Positions 24,263-32,043 of a stretch of DNA of 64,000 nt are shown piece by piece. The notes under the pieces are model-generated. The model was not told the DNA's origin and searched no databases. It saw only the letters and a program-made list of their open reading frames with translations. Origin of the DNA: Taibaiella chishuiensis (GTDB lineage Bacteria > Bacteroidota > Bacteroidia > Chitinophagales > Chitinophagaceae); NCBI RefSeq assembly GCF_003014535.1, contig NZ_PYGD01000006.1, positions 248,001-312,000 on the forward strand, read 5' to 3'. How positions within the stretch are numbered: position 1 is the stretch's first letter; every line of letters starts with the position of its first letter. Both the position numbers and the translations under genes were made by a program.

Positions 24263-25066
24263 ATGATGAAAAAAATGTTGCTGCTGGCGCTGCTACCTGC
24301 ATGCCCGGCTTTTGCCCAGACTCCTATGCACGAGGAAGATGCTCCGCCCCCCGTGATATCGGTATTGAACCAGGAGCTTAAAGATACCCGGATGCGGCTT
24401 GCATTGCCTGGTAATAAAGAAGCCTCCATACAGCCCCTTCAGTTCTCCCCGGCCCGGGAGCTGGAACAATTGCGGGTATCGGGCGCCTATCATGAGCCGG
24501 AAGCGTTGCTGCAAGCGAAGGCCACAACAGGCAATAACCTGCAGGAGGTAAGCCGGCAACGTTTTAACGGGGTAAGCCTTAACCTCGAAGGGGTTATCTA
24601 TGACCAGCTCGACTGTTACGTAGTACACGATCAGTACGAGGTAGCATCCGGCAACGAACTGCCCGGAAATTTCAGTTACGATAACACCTACCTCGTATAT
24701 AAGGACCAGGCAGGCACAACAGTTGCAGAGGTGATCTATATCCAATGCAGCATCGGCAACGCAACCACGGAAAAGAAAATTGTACGGCAGGCCAAACCCG
24801 CATTGGCAACCCATTCATTTACCATTGCGCCCAACCCCGCACAAAAAAACATCAGGGTCAGCTTCCGTAATACAGACCAGGGCAGTTATACCCTGCAGAT
24901 CAGCAACCCGGAAGGCAAGGTGATAAAAACCCTGATAGACCGGCAAATACTGGAATCCGGCGCTCACACCTTCGATTTCACACTTGACCTGCAGCCCGGC
25001 TTTTATATCGTGAGCCTCAGCTCCGGCAAAGCCATCCCGGTAAGTCAGAAATTAATCATCAAATAA
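24263..25066 (+). CDS. Secreted protein with T9SS type A sorting domain, 267 residues
   Basis: This exported protein has an N-terminal signal peptide (MMKKMLLLALLPACPAFAQ) and a C-terminal sorting domain. The sorting domain is recognised by FTIAPNPAQKNIRVSF, then YTLQISNPEGKVIKTL and the closing PGFYIVSLSSGK...QKLIIK pattern, spanning about residues 185-267. The central 150 residues are not recognised. The protein should cross the inner membrane by Sec and the outer membrane by T9SS, then be attached to the surface or released. A second secreted-protein gene starts 14 bp downstream, so the two are probably co-transcribed. Translation could begin at either of the adjacent ATG codons (24263 or 24266). 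Confidence 0.85.
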   Translation: MMKKMLLLALLPACPAFAQTPMHEEDAPPPVISVLNQELKDTRMRLALPGNKEASIQPLQFSPARELEQLRVSGAYHEPEALLQAKATTGNNLQEVSRQRFNGVSLNLEGVIYDQLDCYVVHDQYEVASGNELPGNFSYDNTYLVYKDQAGTTVAEVIYIQCSIGNATTEKKIVRQAKPALATHSFTIAPNPAQKNIRVSFRNTDQGSYTLQISNPEGKVIKTLIDRQILESGAHTFDFTLDLQPGFYIVSLSSGKAIPVSQKLIIK

Positions 25067-25080
25067 AAACCACGACACTC

Positions 25081-26067
25081 ATGAAGCATATACTCCTTAT
25101 ACTTTGTACCCTGGTAACCGCAATCAGCGGTTACGGACAATGTCCTAACGGTGACCTGGAAATGGGCACCTTCGTCAACTGGCGCAGATACATCAACACC
25201 GCTCCCAGTACGGGTACGCTCAACCCGGCAGCATTCACGGAAGTAAGTGTTCCCGACCGCCATATGATTACAGTAGCGCCCGGTGTGGATACCATTGTAG
25301 GCAGCGAAATCCCCGTGGTTGCAGCCGGCAAGTTTGCCGCCAGGCTGGGTAATTCGAGGACCGGCAAACAATCCGAGATCCTGTCCTATACGTTTACACT
25401 GACGCAGAACTTCTCGTTCATGTATGCCCTCGTATTCCAGAACGAACACCCCACGCTGCCTATAGCCAACCCCTACTTTACCTATTGGATCAGTGTTACC
25501 AACGACCTTCCTACCAGTACCTTATCCGGCAACCTGCTGGCGATGCAGGAATACCGTGCCGACAGCTCCCCTTTCTTCCAGCACAGCGGCAGCATTGCCT
25601 ACAAGCAATGGACCAAGGAATGCGTCATGACCAAATTCCCCTCGTTGTATGCACGTGTAGGACAAACAGTAACCATCTATTTTGCAACTGCCGATTGTAA
25701 TGCCAACGGGCACTACGGGTATGCCTATATCGACGAATTGTGTAAAGCCAATACCGTTACCGCTTCCTTCACCATGCCCACCTCTATCGGTAACCCGGAG
25801 AGCTTCCCTATCAATGCAGACGCCACCGCTTCGACCAATGAAGCTGAGTACTACTATACAGCTCAGGAATGTAATGCCGCAGGCACTACCCTGTACGGCA
25901 GCCCGGTAAGTACCGCCATCTACCCAGGTACTGCAGGCGCCGAAAACATAAGGACGCTCTTCCTGCCCGGCACATTCGTACACGGCAAGTATTACCGCAT
26001 AACGCTTTATGTGCGCAACTGCGATGGCTATTGGGTATCGACCTGGAAAGTATTGTACGTCAATTAA
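25081..26067 (+). CDS. Secreted protein, function unknown, 328 residues
   Basis: This protein has a signal peptide (MKHILLILCTLVTAISGYGQ) followed by CPNGDLEMGTF, a start often seen in Bacteroidota surface proteins with a jelly-roll-like first domain (NGDLE...F.NW, and later GHYGYAYIDELC). The C-terminal 100 residues look like a second beta-sandwich with a pair of cysteines. No T9SS sorting domain is evident at the end, which reads TWKVLYVN. The gene is 14 bp downstream of the T9SS cargo gene and may be its partner. It is followed by a strong terminator at 26114. Function is unknown. Confidence 0.75.
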   Translation: MKHILLILCTLVTAISGYGQCPNGDLEMGTFVNWRRYINTAPSTGTLNPAAFTEVSVPDRHMITVAPGVDTIVGSEIPVVAAGKFAARLGNSRTGKQSEILSYTFTLTQNFSFMYALVFQNEHPTLPIANPYFTYWISVTNDLPTSTLSGNLLAMQEYRADSSPFFQHSGSIAYKQWTKECVMTKFPSLYARVGQTVTIYFATADCNANGHYGYAYIDELCKANTVTASFTMPTSIGNPESFPINADATASTNEAEYYYTAQECNAAGTTLYGSPVSTAIYPGTAGAENIRTLFLPGTFVHGKYYRITLYVRNCDGYWVSTWKVLYVN

Positions 26068-26113
26068 CACCAGTAGCGGATTACAACAGTTGAACCCTGT
26101 GCTGCCCCCAACC

Positions 26114-26142
26114 AACGCCCGGTCCATAGACCGGGCGTTTTT
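26114..26142 (+). terminator. Rho-independent terminator after secreted-protein genes
   Basis: AACGCCCGGTC, loop CATA, GACCGGGCGTT, followed by TTTT. The 11-bp stem is perfect and has the same sequence as the core of the terminator at 22861. Confidence 0.85.
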
Positions 26143-26181
26143 CATCAACCTGTTGCTGACTGTAGAGGAACACCTCCGGTG

Positions 26182-26434
26182 AGGCAAAAAAAGACAAAGA
26201 AGCATATTGGGTCCGGAAAAGCGATTCGTTTAATCTGTCCTGTTTTATTTTCTCGCGGCGCTGCGAGAAAACAGGAAATTCAGGGGATCACATTCGCCCG
26301 CAAGGACCTGGTATTGCAGTATCTATCCCGGATAGCTTAAGCGCGCTCTATTTTATTCTCCCTGAATAAATAAGGGAAGAACATAGCTGCAGGCTCGATT
26401 TTTAATATCCCCCGGAAATTTCCCTTGATCCGTT
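26182..26434. repeat. Dispersed non-coding element, copy 1
   Basis: This segment is colinear with 61382-61646. Shared blocks include GACAAAGAAGCATAT (26193-26207), AAAGCGATTCG (26218-26228), a 20-base identical run at 26303-26322 and another at 26387-26406. Between them lies a stem-loop (26239-26275) whose counterpart in copy 2 has a different sequence but the same position. Small insertions and deletions break every reading frame between copies, so it is not protein-coding. Confidence 0.75.
26239..26275. other. Stem-loop within dispersed element copy 1
   Basis: TTTTCTCGC and GCGAGAAAA form a perfect 9-bp stem around GGCGCT. It is extended by CCTG/CAGG after a small bulge. Confidence 0.7.
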
Positions 26435-26494
26435 TGACCCGTACACTGTCCAATAATGTCGGGAATGGCCCCATTCCCGGGTTGCCCTAAGCGC

Positions 26495-26502
26495 TACCTT
26501 TG
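26495..26502 (+). promoter_or_regulatory. Candidate -7 promoter element upstream of VOC gene
   Basis: TACCTTTG matches TAnnTTTG, 110 bp upstream of the ATG at 26613. A 20-bp dyad (26459-26480) lies just upstream, where a regulator could bind. Confidence 0.4.
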
Positions 26503-26612
26503 ACAAGCAAGCCGGCACTGGCACCGGATACCACGGGACCAGCGAACGAATAACACAGGCCGGTTGTTATCCATAACATTAAACCAATACAGATCATTAC
26601 TAAAACAGCTTT

Positions 26613-27002
26613 ATGAAGACTAAAAAAATATGGGCCAACATGGCCGTAAGCGACCTGGCAAGGACCACGGCATTTTATACCGCCATAGGCTTTAAGCCCA
26701 ACGGCTCCTCCCAGGACCTGACCAGTTTCAGGGTGGGCGACGACGACTTCATCATTCATTTCTTTTTGAAAAATGCCATCGAACCCAATATCGGCGGCAA
26801 GATGGCCGACCCGGGACAGGGCAATGAAGTGGTCTTTACCCTCTCGGCCGATAGCGAAGCCGAAGTGAATACCTGGAGGCAGGAAGTGGCAAAGGCCGGC
26901 GGGGCCATCATTACCGAACCGGAAGCATTCGGCCCCGGGTATTACGGCTTTGTATTCTGTGATCCGGACGGGCATAAGTTCAATGTTTTTATGGGCGGAT
27001 AG
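26613..27002 (+). CDS. VOC superfamily protein (glyoxalase/bleomycin-resistance fold)
   Basis: This is a 129-residue single-gene product of the vicinal oxygen chelate superfamily. The family layout is visible: WANMAVSDLARTTAFYTAIGF at the start, FRVGDDDFIIHFF as a metal-ligand strand, GNEVVFTLSADSEAEV in the middle and YGFVFCDPDGHKFNVFMGG at the end. Family members range from glyoxalase I-like enzymes and dioxygenases to antibiotic-binding proteins, so the substrate cannot be told. It is cytoplasmic. The gene stands alone, downstream of the dispersed element and a dyad-containing promoter region. Confidence 0.88.
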   Translation: MKTKKIWANMAVSDLARTTAFYTAIGFKPNGSSQDLTSFRVGDDDFIIHFFLKNAIEPNIGGKMADPGQGNEVVFTLSADSEAEVNTWRQEVAKAGGAIITEPEAFGPGYYGFVFCDPDGHKFNVFMGG

Positions 27003-27070
27003 TGAACAGACGCATACCAGGACAGCGGCATAGGCCACCGGAACAACTGTACCTATCGAAATAATTTATC

Positions 27071-27104
27071 ACTACTAAATAGACAATACAGTCTATTTAG
27101 TAGT
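27071..27104. promoter_or_regulatory. Perfect 14-bp inverted repeat over the ogt promoter, candidate operator
   Basis: ACTACTAAATAGAC, spacer AATACA, GTCTATTTAGTAGT. It abuts the candidate -7 element at 27104, so a bound dimer would block RNA polymerase. The TAGAC-N6-GTCTA core resembles TetR-family operators, from general knowledge. No TetR gene is in the window. Confidence 0.65.
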
Positions 27105-27111
27105 AGTTTTG
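27104..27111 (+). promoter_or_regulatory. Candidate -7 promoter element of the alkylation-repair unit
   Basis: TAGTTTTG matches TAnnTTTG exactly and lies 49 bp upstream of the ATG at 27161. Its first base is the last base of the inverted repeat. Confidence 0.55.
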
Positions 27112-27160
27112 TTACCCGGGATACAGCGTAGCCTGTTCGCCTGCAACAAAGCCAGTAACC

Positions 27161-27673
27161 ATGGAAGCACATACCCAGCTCGTATATAAAGACATGCCCG
27201 CCCCGGTAGGCCGTATCCGGATGATCGCTACCGGTAAGGGGCTTGCAGCCATCTTATGGGAAGGCGAAGACTATAGCAGGACCAAACTGCCGGTACCGGA
27301 GCAGGAAGACCAGCACCCGGTGCTGTTGCAAACCAGGCAGCAGCTGCAGGAGTACTTCGATAAAAAGAGAACCGACTTTTCCATCCCGCTCGATCTGCGG
27401 GGAACGGCATTCCAGGTAAGGGTATGGGAGGCCTTGCTGCGTATACCTTATGGTGCAACCCGGACCTATGGCGAACTGGCCCGGCTCCTGGGCGATAGCA
27501 AAGCGGTACGGGCCGTAGGCGGCGCATTGAACAAAAACCCGGTATCGATCATCGTGCCCTGTCACCGGGTTGTAGGCGTATCGGGTAAACTGGTGGGGTT
27601 TGCCGGCGGGCTGGAAAACAAATCAATCCTGCTGGACCTTGAGCAGCAACATAAAATACCCACACTCTTTTAA
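27161..27673 (+). CDS. ogt: Methylated-DNA--protein-cysteine S-methyltransferase (Ogt-type)
   Basis: This 170-residue enzyme repairs O6-alkylguanine by transferring the alkyl group irreversibly to its own cysteine. The active site is C134 in IIVPCHRVVG, the canonical PCHRV motif. The DNA-binding helix-turn-helix with the arginine finger is ATRTYGELARLLGDSKAVRAVGGALNKNP (split by TYGELA and RAVG landmarks). The N-terminal 80 residues match the MGMT ribonuclease-H-like domain. The length is typical of Ogt-type proteins without an Ada domain. The AlkA-like glycosylase gene begins 22 bp downstream, so the two form an alkylation-repair operon. The inverted repeat over the promoter suggests repression rather than Ada-type activation. 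Confidence 0.95.
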   Translation: MEAHTQLVYKDMPAPVGRIRMIATGKGLAAILWEGEDYSRTKLPVPEQEDQHPVLLQTRQQLQEYFDKKRTDFSIPLDLRGTAFQVRVWEALLRIPYGATRTYGELARLLGDSKAVRAVGGALNKNPVSIIVPCHRVVGVSGKLVGFAGGLENKSILLDLEQQHKIPTLF

Positions 27674-27695
27674 TACATGAACCGGGAATACGACC

Positions 27696-28367
27696 ATGAA
27701 AAAAGCATACCCGGCGCCAACGCCGGCAACATTCAACGAAGACAACTACCAACAGCTCTGCGACCATATGGCAGGCGGGGATCCGGACCTGAAGCGCATC
27801 CTGGACACTTATGGTTACCCGCCTATGTGGACCCGCCCCAATACCTTTGAAACCCTGGTGCACATTATTCTCGAGCAACAGGTATCGCTGGCTTCGGCCT
27901 TGGCTACCTTAAACAAGCTGAAAGAAAAGTTGCAGGACATTACCCCCGATAATATACTGCGGCTTAACGACGAAGCAATGAGAGCCTGTTTCGTAAGCCG
28001 GCAAAAGGCAGGATACCTCAGGGGATTGGCCGAAGCCCTGAACGATAACACCATAAAGCTCGATGCCTTTGCCGGTATGCCGGACGATGCCGTGCGGCAG
28101 GTGCTCGTTAGCCTGAAAGGTATCGGCAACTGGACCGTAGATGTATACCTGATGTTTGCCCTGCAACGAGTCAATATATTCCCGGTAGGCGACCTGGCCG
28201 CAGTAAATGCCGTAAAACGGCTCAAACAACTGCCGGCAGGCATTTCCAGGGAGGAGATCCTGGCGGTCAGCGAGGCCTGGAAACCTTTCCGGTCGATAGC
28301 CTGTATGCTGCTCTGGCATTACTACCTCTCTCATCCGCGTAAAAAGACGCTGCCTGCAGCAGGCTAA
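27696..28367 (+). CDS. DNA-3-methyladenine glycosylase, HhH-GPD family (AlkA-like)
   Basis: This 223-residue base-excision-repair glycosylase removes alkylated purines. The helix-hairpin-helix is at about 137-149 (VSLKGIGNWTVDVYL), and the catalytic aspartate is D166 in FPVGDLAAVNAVKRL. The AlkA-type block WKPFRSIACMLLW lies at 196-208. An N-terminal IILEQQVSLASA helix (57-68) matches the family's substrate-side helix. It lacks the extra N-terminal domain of E. coli AlkA and is close in size to AlkA-like enzymes of Gram-positive bacteria and Bacteroidota. It lies 22 bp after the Ogt gene, a pairing that fits a shared response to alkylating agents. Confidence 0.92.
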   Translation: MKKAYPAPTPATFNEDNYQQLCDHMAGGDPDLKRILDTYGYPPMWTRPNTFETLVHIILEQQVSLASALATLNKLKEKLQDITPDNILRLNDEAMRACFVSRQKAGYLRGLAEALNDNTIKLDAFAGMPDDAVRQVLVSLKGIGNWTVDVYLMFALQRVNIFPVGDLAAVNAVKRLKQLPAGISREEILAVSEAWKPFRSIACMLLWHYYLSHPRKKTLPAAG

Positions 28368-28607
28368 AATGCATCCCCCCTGTAATCATAGACTACGGTT
28401 TAAAATCATATCCAGGCAAACGCTTACCACAAATGCAGCAGCCTGGCTATAGTACCGGGCTGTGCTGGTTCAGACCGGCAACAATACCTGTACACCGGGC
28501 CAGGATATACCCGCTGAGCCGCTGAGCAATACAAACATGGACGGTACAGCAAGTAAAAATAAGGGTAGCCGGCCGAGTTTTGCCTTATCACTTTAAACAG
28601 GATAAAC

Positions 28608-29399
28608 ATGAGCAAAACCATTTTAATTACCGGCGCAGCAAGCGGCTTTGGAAAAATAGCAGCCTTCGACCTGGCGCAAAAAGGACACCACGTAATTGCC
28701 ACGGCACAGGTATACCCGCAGGTGAGCGACCTGATGCGCGAAGCCGCAGCAAAAGGCATCAGTCTTACCGTAGATAAACTGGACGTGACCGACCAGCGGG
28801 ACATTAACTATACCACGCATAAATACGATATCGACCTGCTGATCAGCAATGCCGGTGTTATGGAGGGCGGCCCTATAGCAGAACAGCCGCTGGACCTGGT
28901 CCGGTCGATGTTCGAGGTCAATGTATTTGGCGCCCTGCAGCTCGCCCAGGGCTTTATTAAAAAGTTCGTTGCGCAAAAAAAGCCGGGCAAGATCGTCTTT
29001 ACCTCTTCTATGGGCGGCTTATGGACGGTACCTTATGTGGCAGCCTATTGTGCCTCCAAACACGCACTGGAAGCCATTGCCGAAGGACTGAAAACCGAGC
29101 TCGCTCCCTTCAATATCAAAATCGCCACCTGTAATCCCGGGGTATTTGGAACGGGCTTCAACGACCGCGGCGTAGACAGTATTTTCCGTTGGTACGATCC
29201 GGCTCGCAACTTCACACCGGCCTCGGCATTCGACGGCGCGGCAGAGTCGCTGGCCCACCAGCTGGACCCGCAGTCCATGGCCGATTGTATCGTAAAAGTA
29301 GCATTGGATAACGATGCCAATTTCAGGAATGTACACCCGAAAGAAACCGAAGATTTTGTAAAACAATTACAGGCCGATGCCTGGACCGCCAAAAGCTAG
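28608..29399 (+). CDS. SDR-family oxidoreductase
   Basis: This 263-residue short-chain dehydrogenase/reductase has the nucleotide-binding TGAASGFGK motif at 8-16 and the NAG motif at 81-83. Its catalytic residues are S133/S134, Y147 and K151 (YCASK). It is a classical SDR, NAD(P)-dependent, with unknown substrate. It is cytoplasmic. A hairpin follows the stop (29407-29430), then a heme-binding-protein gene and an AraC regulator gene on the same strand. The set SDR, small HbpS-like protein and AraC is likely one functional unit, although the hairpin may separate or attenuate transcription. The start at 28608 follows a short AT-rich leader. Confidence 0.92.
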   Translation: MSKTILITGAASGFGKIAAFDLAQKGHHVIATAQVYPQVSDLMREAAAKGISLTVDKLDVTDQRDINYTTHKYDIDLLISNAGVMEGGPIAEQPLDLVRSMFEVNVFGALQLAQGFIKKFVAQKKPGKIVFTSSMGGLWTVPYVAAYCASKHALEAIAEGLKTELAPFNIKIATCNPGVFGTGFNDRGVDSIFRWYDPARNFTPASAFDGAAESLAHQLDPQSMADCIVKVALDNDANFRNVHPKETEDFVKQLQADAWTAKS

Positions 29400-29406
29400 T
29401 ATAACA

Positions 29407-29430
29407 AAGCACGGATGCAGATCCGTGCTT
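29407..29430 (+). terminator. Hairpin between SDR and heme-binding genes
   Basis: AAGCACGGAT, loop GCAG, ATCCGTGCTT: a perfect 10-bp stem 7 bp after the SDR stop. There is no strong T tract, so it could be a weak terminator or an RNA-stability element. Confidence 0.55.
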
Positions 29431-29455
29431 ACTATTCCCTTTAAAAACAGCAACA

Positions 29456-29857
29456 ATGAATATTACTTATCAGGAAGCGGCGCAGGCATTAAACGCTGCT
29501 ATAGCAAAAGCAAAAACACTGGGTATCCCGGTAAGCATCGCCATTGTCGATCAGGGCGGCCACCAGGTTGCCTTCGCAAGACTGGACAGCGTATACGGCG
29601 TTATCGATTTTGCGATCAAAAAAGCAAAGACCGCTGTGATGTTCGGCGTGGACAGCGATGTGATGGGTACGATCATCCATGCTGCAAACGGGCAAAACTC
29701 AGGCATGATCCAGGCCAATGACGGATTATTAACCCTTGCAGGCGGTGTAGTCCTTAAAAACAAAGCAGGTATTATGATCGGGGCCATAGGCAGCTCGGGC
29801 GGCACGCCGGAACAGGATAAAGCTATTGCCGCAGCAGGTGCAACAGCCATTCAATAG
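29456..29857 (+). CDS. GlcG/HbpS family heme-binding-type protein
   Basis: This 133-residue protein belongs to the GlcG/HbpS family, with a single roadblock-like alpha/beta domain. It shows ALNAAIAKAKTLGIPVSIAIVD, then the D.GG pattern in VDQGGHQVAFARLD, and the C-terminal IGAIGSSGGTPEQDKAIAAAGA. Streptomyces HbpS binds heme and senses redox stress, but most bacterial homologues are uncharacterised. There is no signal peptide. It sits between the SDR gene and an AraC regulator gene (20 bp downstream). The C-terminal SSGGTPEQD is the best-conserved part of the family. The function here is not proven. Confidence 0.9.
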   Translation: MNITYQEAAQALNAAIAKAKTLGIPVSIAIVDQGGHQVAFARLDSVYGVIDFAIKKAKTAVMFGVDSDVMGTIIHAANGQNSGMIQANDGLLTLAGGVVLKNKAGIMIGAIGSSGGTPEQDKAIAAAGATAIQ

Positions 29858-29876
29858 AATATAAGATATTTGCAAC

Positions 29877-30680
29877 ATGGAAGCAAAACAGGAGCTCATT
29901 TTTGATAAGCTGGTATATTCCTGTGCTTTTGAAAAGCATAGGGGCTATGAAGAATTCATCCCGGAGCACTTCCTCGGCTTCCAGCTATCAGGGGAAACAC
30001 ATGCTTTCCTGGGCGATAGTACCACCGTGATCCGGGAAAACTCGGTGGTGCTCGTCCGGAAAAATCAATTGATCCGGACCATTAAATACCCATCCAAATC
30101 GGGCAAGTACCAGTTCCTGTCCATTACCCTCGACCAGGAAACCCTGCGGCAATACGCCCTGGAAAACAAGATCACGATCAGGACGGCTTATACCGGCGGG
30201 CAGCAACTGTTCTTCGAACCCGACGATTTCCTGCATCATTACTTTATGTCGCTCGCTCCTTATGTGAATAAGACCAAAGCGGTTACGCCCAGGCTATCGG
30301 ATTTAAAGATCAGGGAAGCGATCGAGCTATTGCTGCAAAGCAACCCGGATTTCAGAACGATTCTTTTTGATTTTTCGGAGCCGCACAAAATAGACCTGGA
30401 AGTGTTTATGAACAGCAATTTCAGGTTCAATGTGCCTATAGGATCGTTTGCACGCCTTACCGGGCGCAGTCTTTCGGGTTTTAAGCGCGATTTTACCCGG
30501 ATCTTTAATGCACCGCCGCAGCAATGGCTGCGCGAAAAGCGGCTCGAGGAAGCATTTTATTTAATCAAACATAAAAAGCAAAAACCCGCCGACTTTTACC
30601 TCGATCTGGGTTTTGAAAATCTTTCGCATTTTTATTTTTCCTTCAAACAGAAATACGGTTTGACTACCGGTGAAGTTTAA
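29877..30680 (+). CDS. AraC-family transcriptional regulator
   Basis: This 267-residue regulator has an N-terminal cupin-like sensor domain (about 1-130: LGFQLSGETHAFLGDS, then SVVLVRKNQLI) and a C-terminal AraC DNA-binding domain (about 175-267). In the DNA-binding domain the first helix-turn-helix includes PIGSFARLTGRSLSGFKRDFTR, in two parts by landmarks, and the second ends with LGFENLSHFYFSFKQKYGLT. It follows the HbpS-like gene by 20 bp, so it probably regulates the SDR-HbpS genes. The linker LKIREAIELLLQSNPDF is the family's usual helix. It is cytoplasmic. Confidence 0.9.
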   Translation: MEAKQELIFDKLVYSCAFEKHRGYEEFIPEHFLGFQLSGETHAFLGDSTTVIRENSVVLVRKNQLIRTIKYPSKSGKYQFLSITLDQETLRQYALENKITIRTAYTGGQQLFFEPDDFLHHYFMSLAPYVNKTKAVTPRLSDLKIREAIELLLQSNPDFRTILFDFSEPHKIDLEVFMNSNFRFNVPIGSFARLTGRSLSGFKRDFTRIFNAPPQQWLREKRLEEAFYLIKHKKQKPADFYLDLGFENLSHFYFSFKQKYGLTTGEV

Positions 30681-30773
30681 GAGCCGGGTATGCTTCCGGA
30701 AGTCCCACACCCTTTGCGCTATAAGGGTTACCACCCTGAGCACCGTATGACCGGGCTTATATCATAAAAGTCA

Positions 30774-31118
30774 TTAAATACTCAATGCGGCCCGTTGTTC
30801 TTCGAGCTTCAAGGCGATCGCTGCTATAAGCCCGGGATCAACCTGCTTATCAGCGGCATGTTCATAAGCAACGGCCCGCAGGTGCTGTTCATCGTCTTGT
30901 TCATATACGATCTCAACGCCCTGCACCTGGACAAAAAACTTGTATTCGTAGGCAAAAGTTACCAGGCGGCCTGTAAAGGTCATTTCTTCGTCTTTATAAG
31001 TTACCGGTAGTTCAAAGTGGTGTTCCATATTCTTAGTGCTGCCTGCGAATGTATTCAAATGTTTCGTCAGTTTCATAAAAGTTTTTTCTATACCCGGACG
31101 CATATTGCCCAGAGCCAT
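30774..31118 (-). CDS. Small conserved-looking hypothetical protein, 114 residues
   Basis: No family is recognised. The frame encodes an acidic protein with a beta-rich centre (MEHHFELPVTYKDEEMTFTGRLVTF and YKFFVQVQGVEIVYEQDDE, here described in parts) and a C-terminal helix. It looks like a small cytoplasmic protein. The start is uncertain: ATG codons at 31118, 31076 and 31028 are possible, and the conserved-looking core begins at 31028. It stands alone, convergent with the AraC regulator and divergent from the hydrolase gene downstream. Confidence 0.55.
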   Translation of the reverse strand: MALGNMRPGIEKTFMKLTKHLNTFAGSTKNMEHHFELPVTYKDEEMTFTGRLVTFAYEYKFFVQVQGVEIVYEQDDEQHLRAVAYEHAADKQVDPGLIAAIALKLEEQRAALSI

Positions 31119-31263
31119 TACCTACCAGACCACTGACGGGACAGCATAAGCGTTTCAGATATTAATAAATCGTTTTTAGTAGTTTTTGCTATGTTTAATT
31201 TTTAAATTTACATCCATCTGTAAAAGATACCCCTTCTATCCGTAACAGGCTAAAAACATAGCG

Positions 31264-32043
31264 ATGTACCATTACCCTATCGAATTTATCCCTGAAGGCA
31301 AAAACTCTGCAGCATACTACAGTGCCGATCCGCCCAAAAACCTGGTGGTATTCGTACATGGCTTCCGGGGCGCTTCGGTCGAAACCTGGAACGATTTTGC
31401 CAATGCCCTGCCCCTCACACCGGGATTCTGCCGGAGCGATATTATTTATTACGGTTACGACAGTATGGAGGGACAGGCATTTGACCAGGCGGCCGATTTC
31501 CTCGCCTTCCTCGACCGGCATAGTACGCCACGCTCCGCCTTACGCCCCGATAATCCGCCGGTTTATGAAAAGATCATTATCTGCGCGCATTCGCTGGGTT
31601 CCATTGTAGCGCGCTTCGCCTTACTGGAAAGTATAAAGGCCGGTTTTGCATGGCGCAAGCAGTGTAAACTGGTGCTTTTTGCTCCTGCTCATAATGGCGC
31701 AAGGGTACAAAGCCTTCTGATGTTAAGCCTGCCGGGCTTTTACAAAGTACTGGGCAGTCTCCTGATGTATAACCGGCCGGTTATCGACGATCTGCGGCCC
31801 GGATCGCCGGCATTGGTAAAGCTCGAAAGCGAAACGCAAAAATACCGGGATACCGGGGAGGCGCCCATACTCAGCGCACAGGTATTACATGCCTTTGGTG
31901 ATAAGGTCGTCCACAACGCCCCTTTTTGTTATGATACGTTCTGCACAGGTAATCCCGTCCGGGGCCGATCGCATGTTTCCATCTGCAAACCTGAAATGGG
32001 CATCTATGATACGCCCATTCAAATTATTGAAGCATTATTATGA
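31264..32043 (+). CDS. Alpha/beta-hydrolase (lipase-like)
   Basis: This 259-residue serine hydrolase has an HGFRG oxyanion strand (32-36) after NLVVFV, and a nucleophile elbow AHSLGS that puts the catalytic serine at S110. The family layout (LVVFVHGF, then IIICAHSLGSIVARFAL, then a late HAFGDKVVHN) fits cytoplasmic lipase/esterase-type alpha/beta hydrolases. It has no signal peptide. Its stop codon overlaps the start of the next gene (ATGA), so the two are translationally coupled, which implies that the hydrolase and the 319-residue protein act together. The substrate is unknown. A triacylglycerol-lipase-like or effector-processing role is possible; neither is shown. Confidence 0.87.
   Translation: MYHYPIEFIPEGKNSAAYYSADPPKNLVVFVHGFRGASVETWNDFANALPLTPGFCRSDIIYYGYDSMEGQAFDQAADFLAFLDRHSTPRSALRPDNPPVYEKIIICAHSLGSIVARFALLESIKAGFAWRKQCKLVLFAPAHNGARVQSLLMLSLPGFYKVLGSLLMYNRPVIDDLRPGSPALVKLESETQKYRDTGEAPILSAQVLHAFGDKVVHNAPFCYDTFCTGNPVRGRSHVSICKPEMGIYDTPIQIIEALL

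Larger units (their letters stand above)
26068..26612. other. Long intergenic region with terminator, dispersed repeat and promoter
   Basis: This 545-bp gap holds a terminator (26114), copy 1 of a dispersed non-coding element (26182-26434), an inverted repeat TCGGGAATGG/CCATTCCCGG (26459-26480), and a candidate -7 element (26495). No credible open frame was found. Confidence 0.7.
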
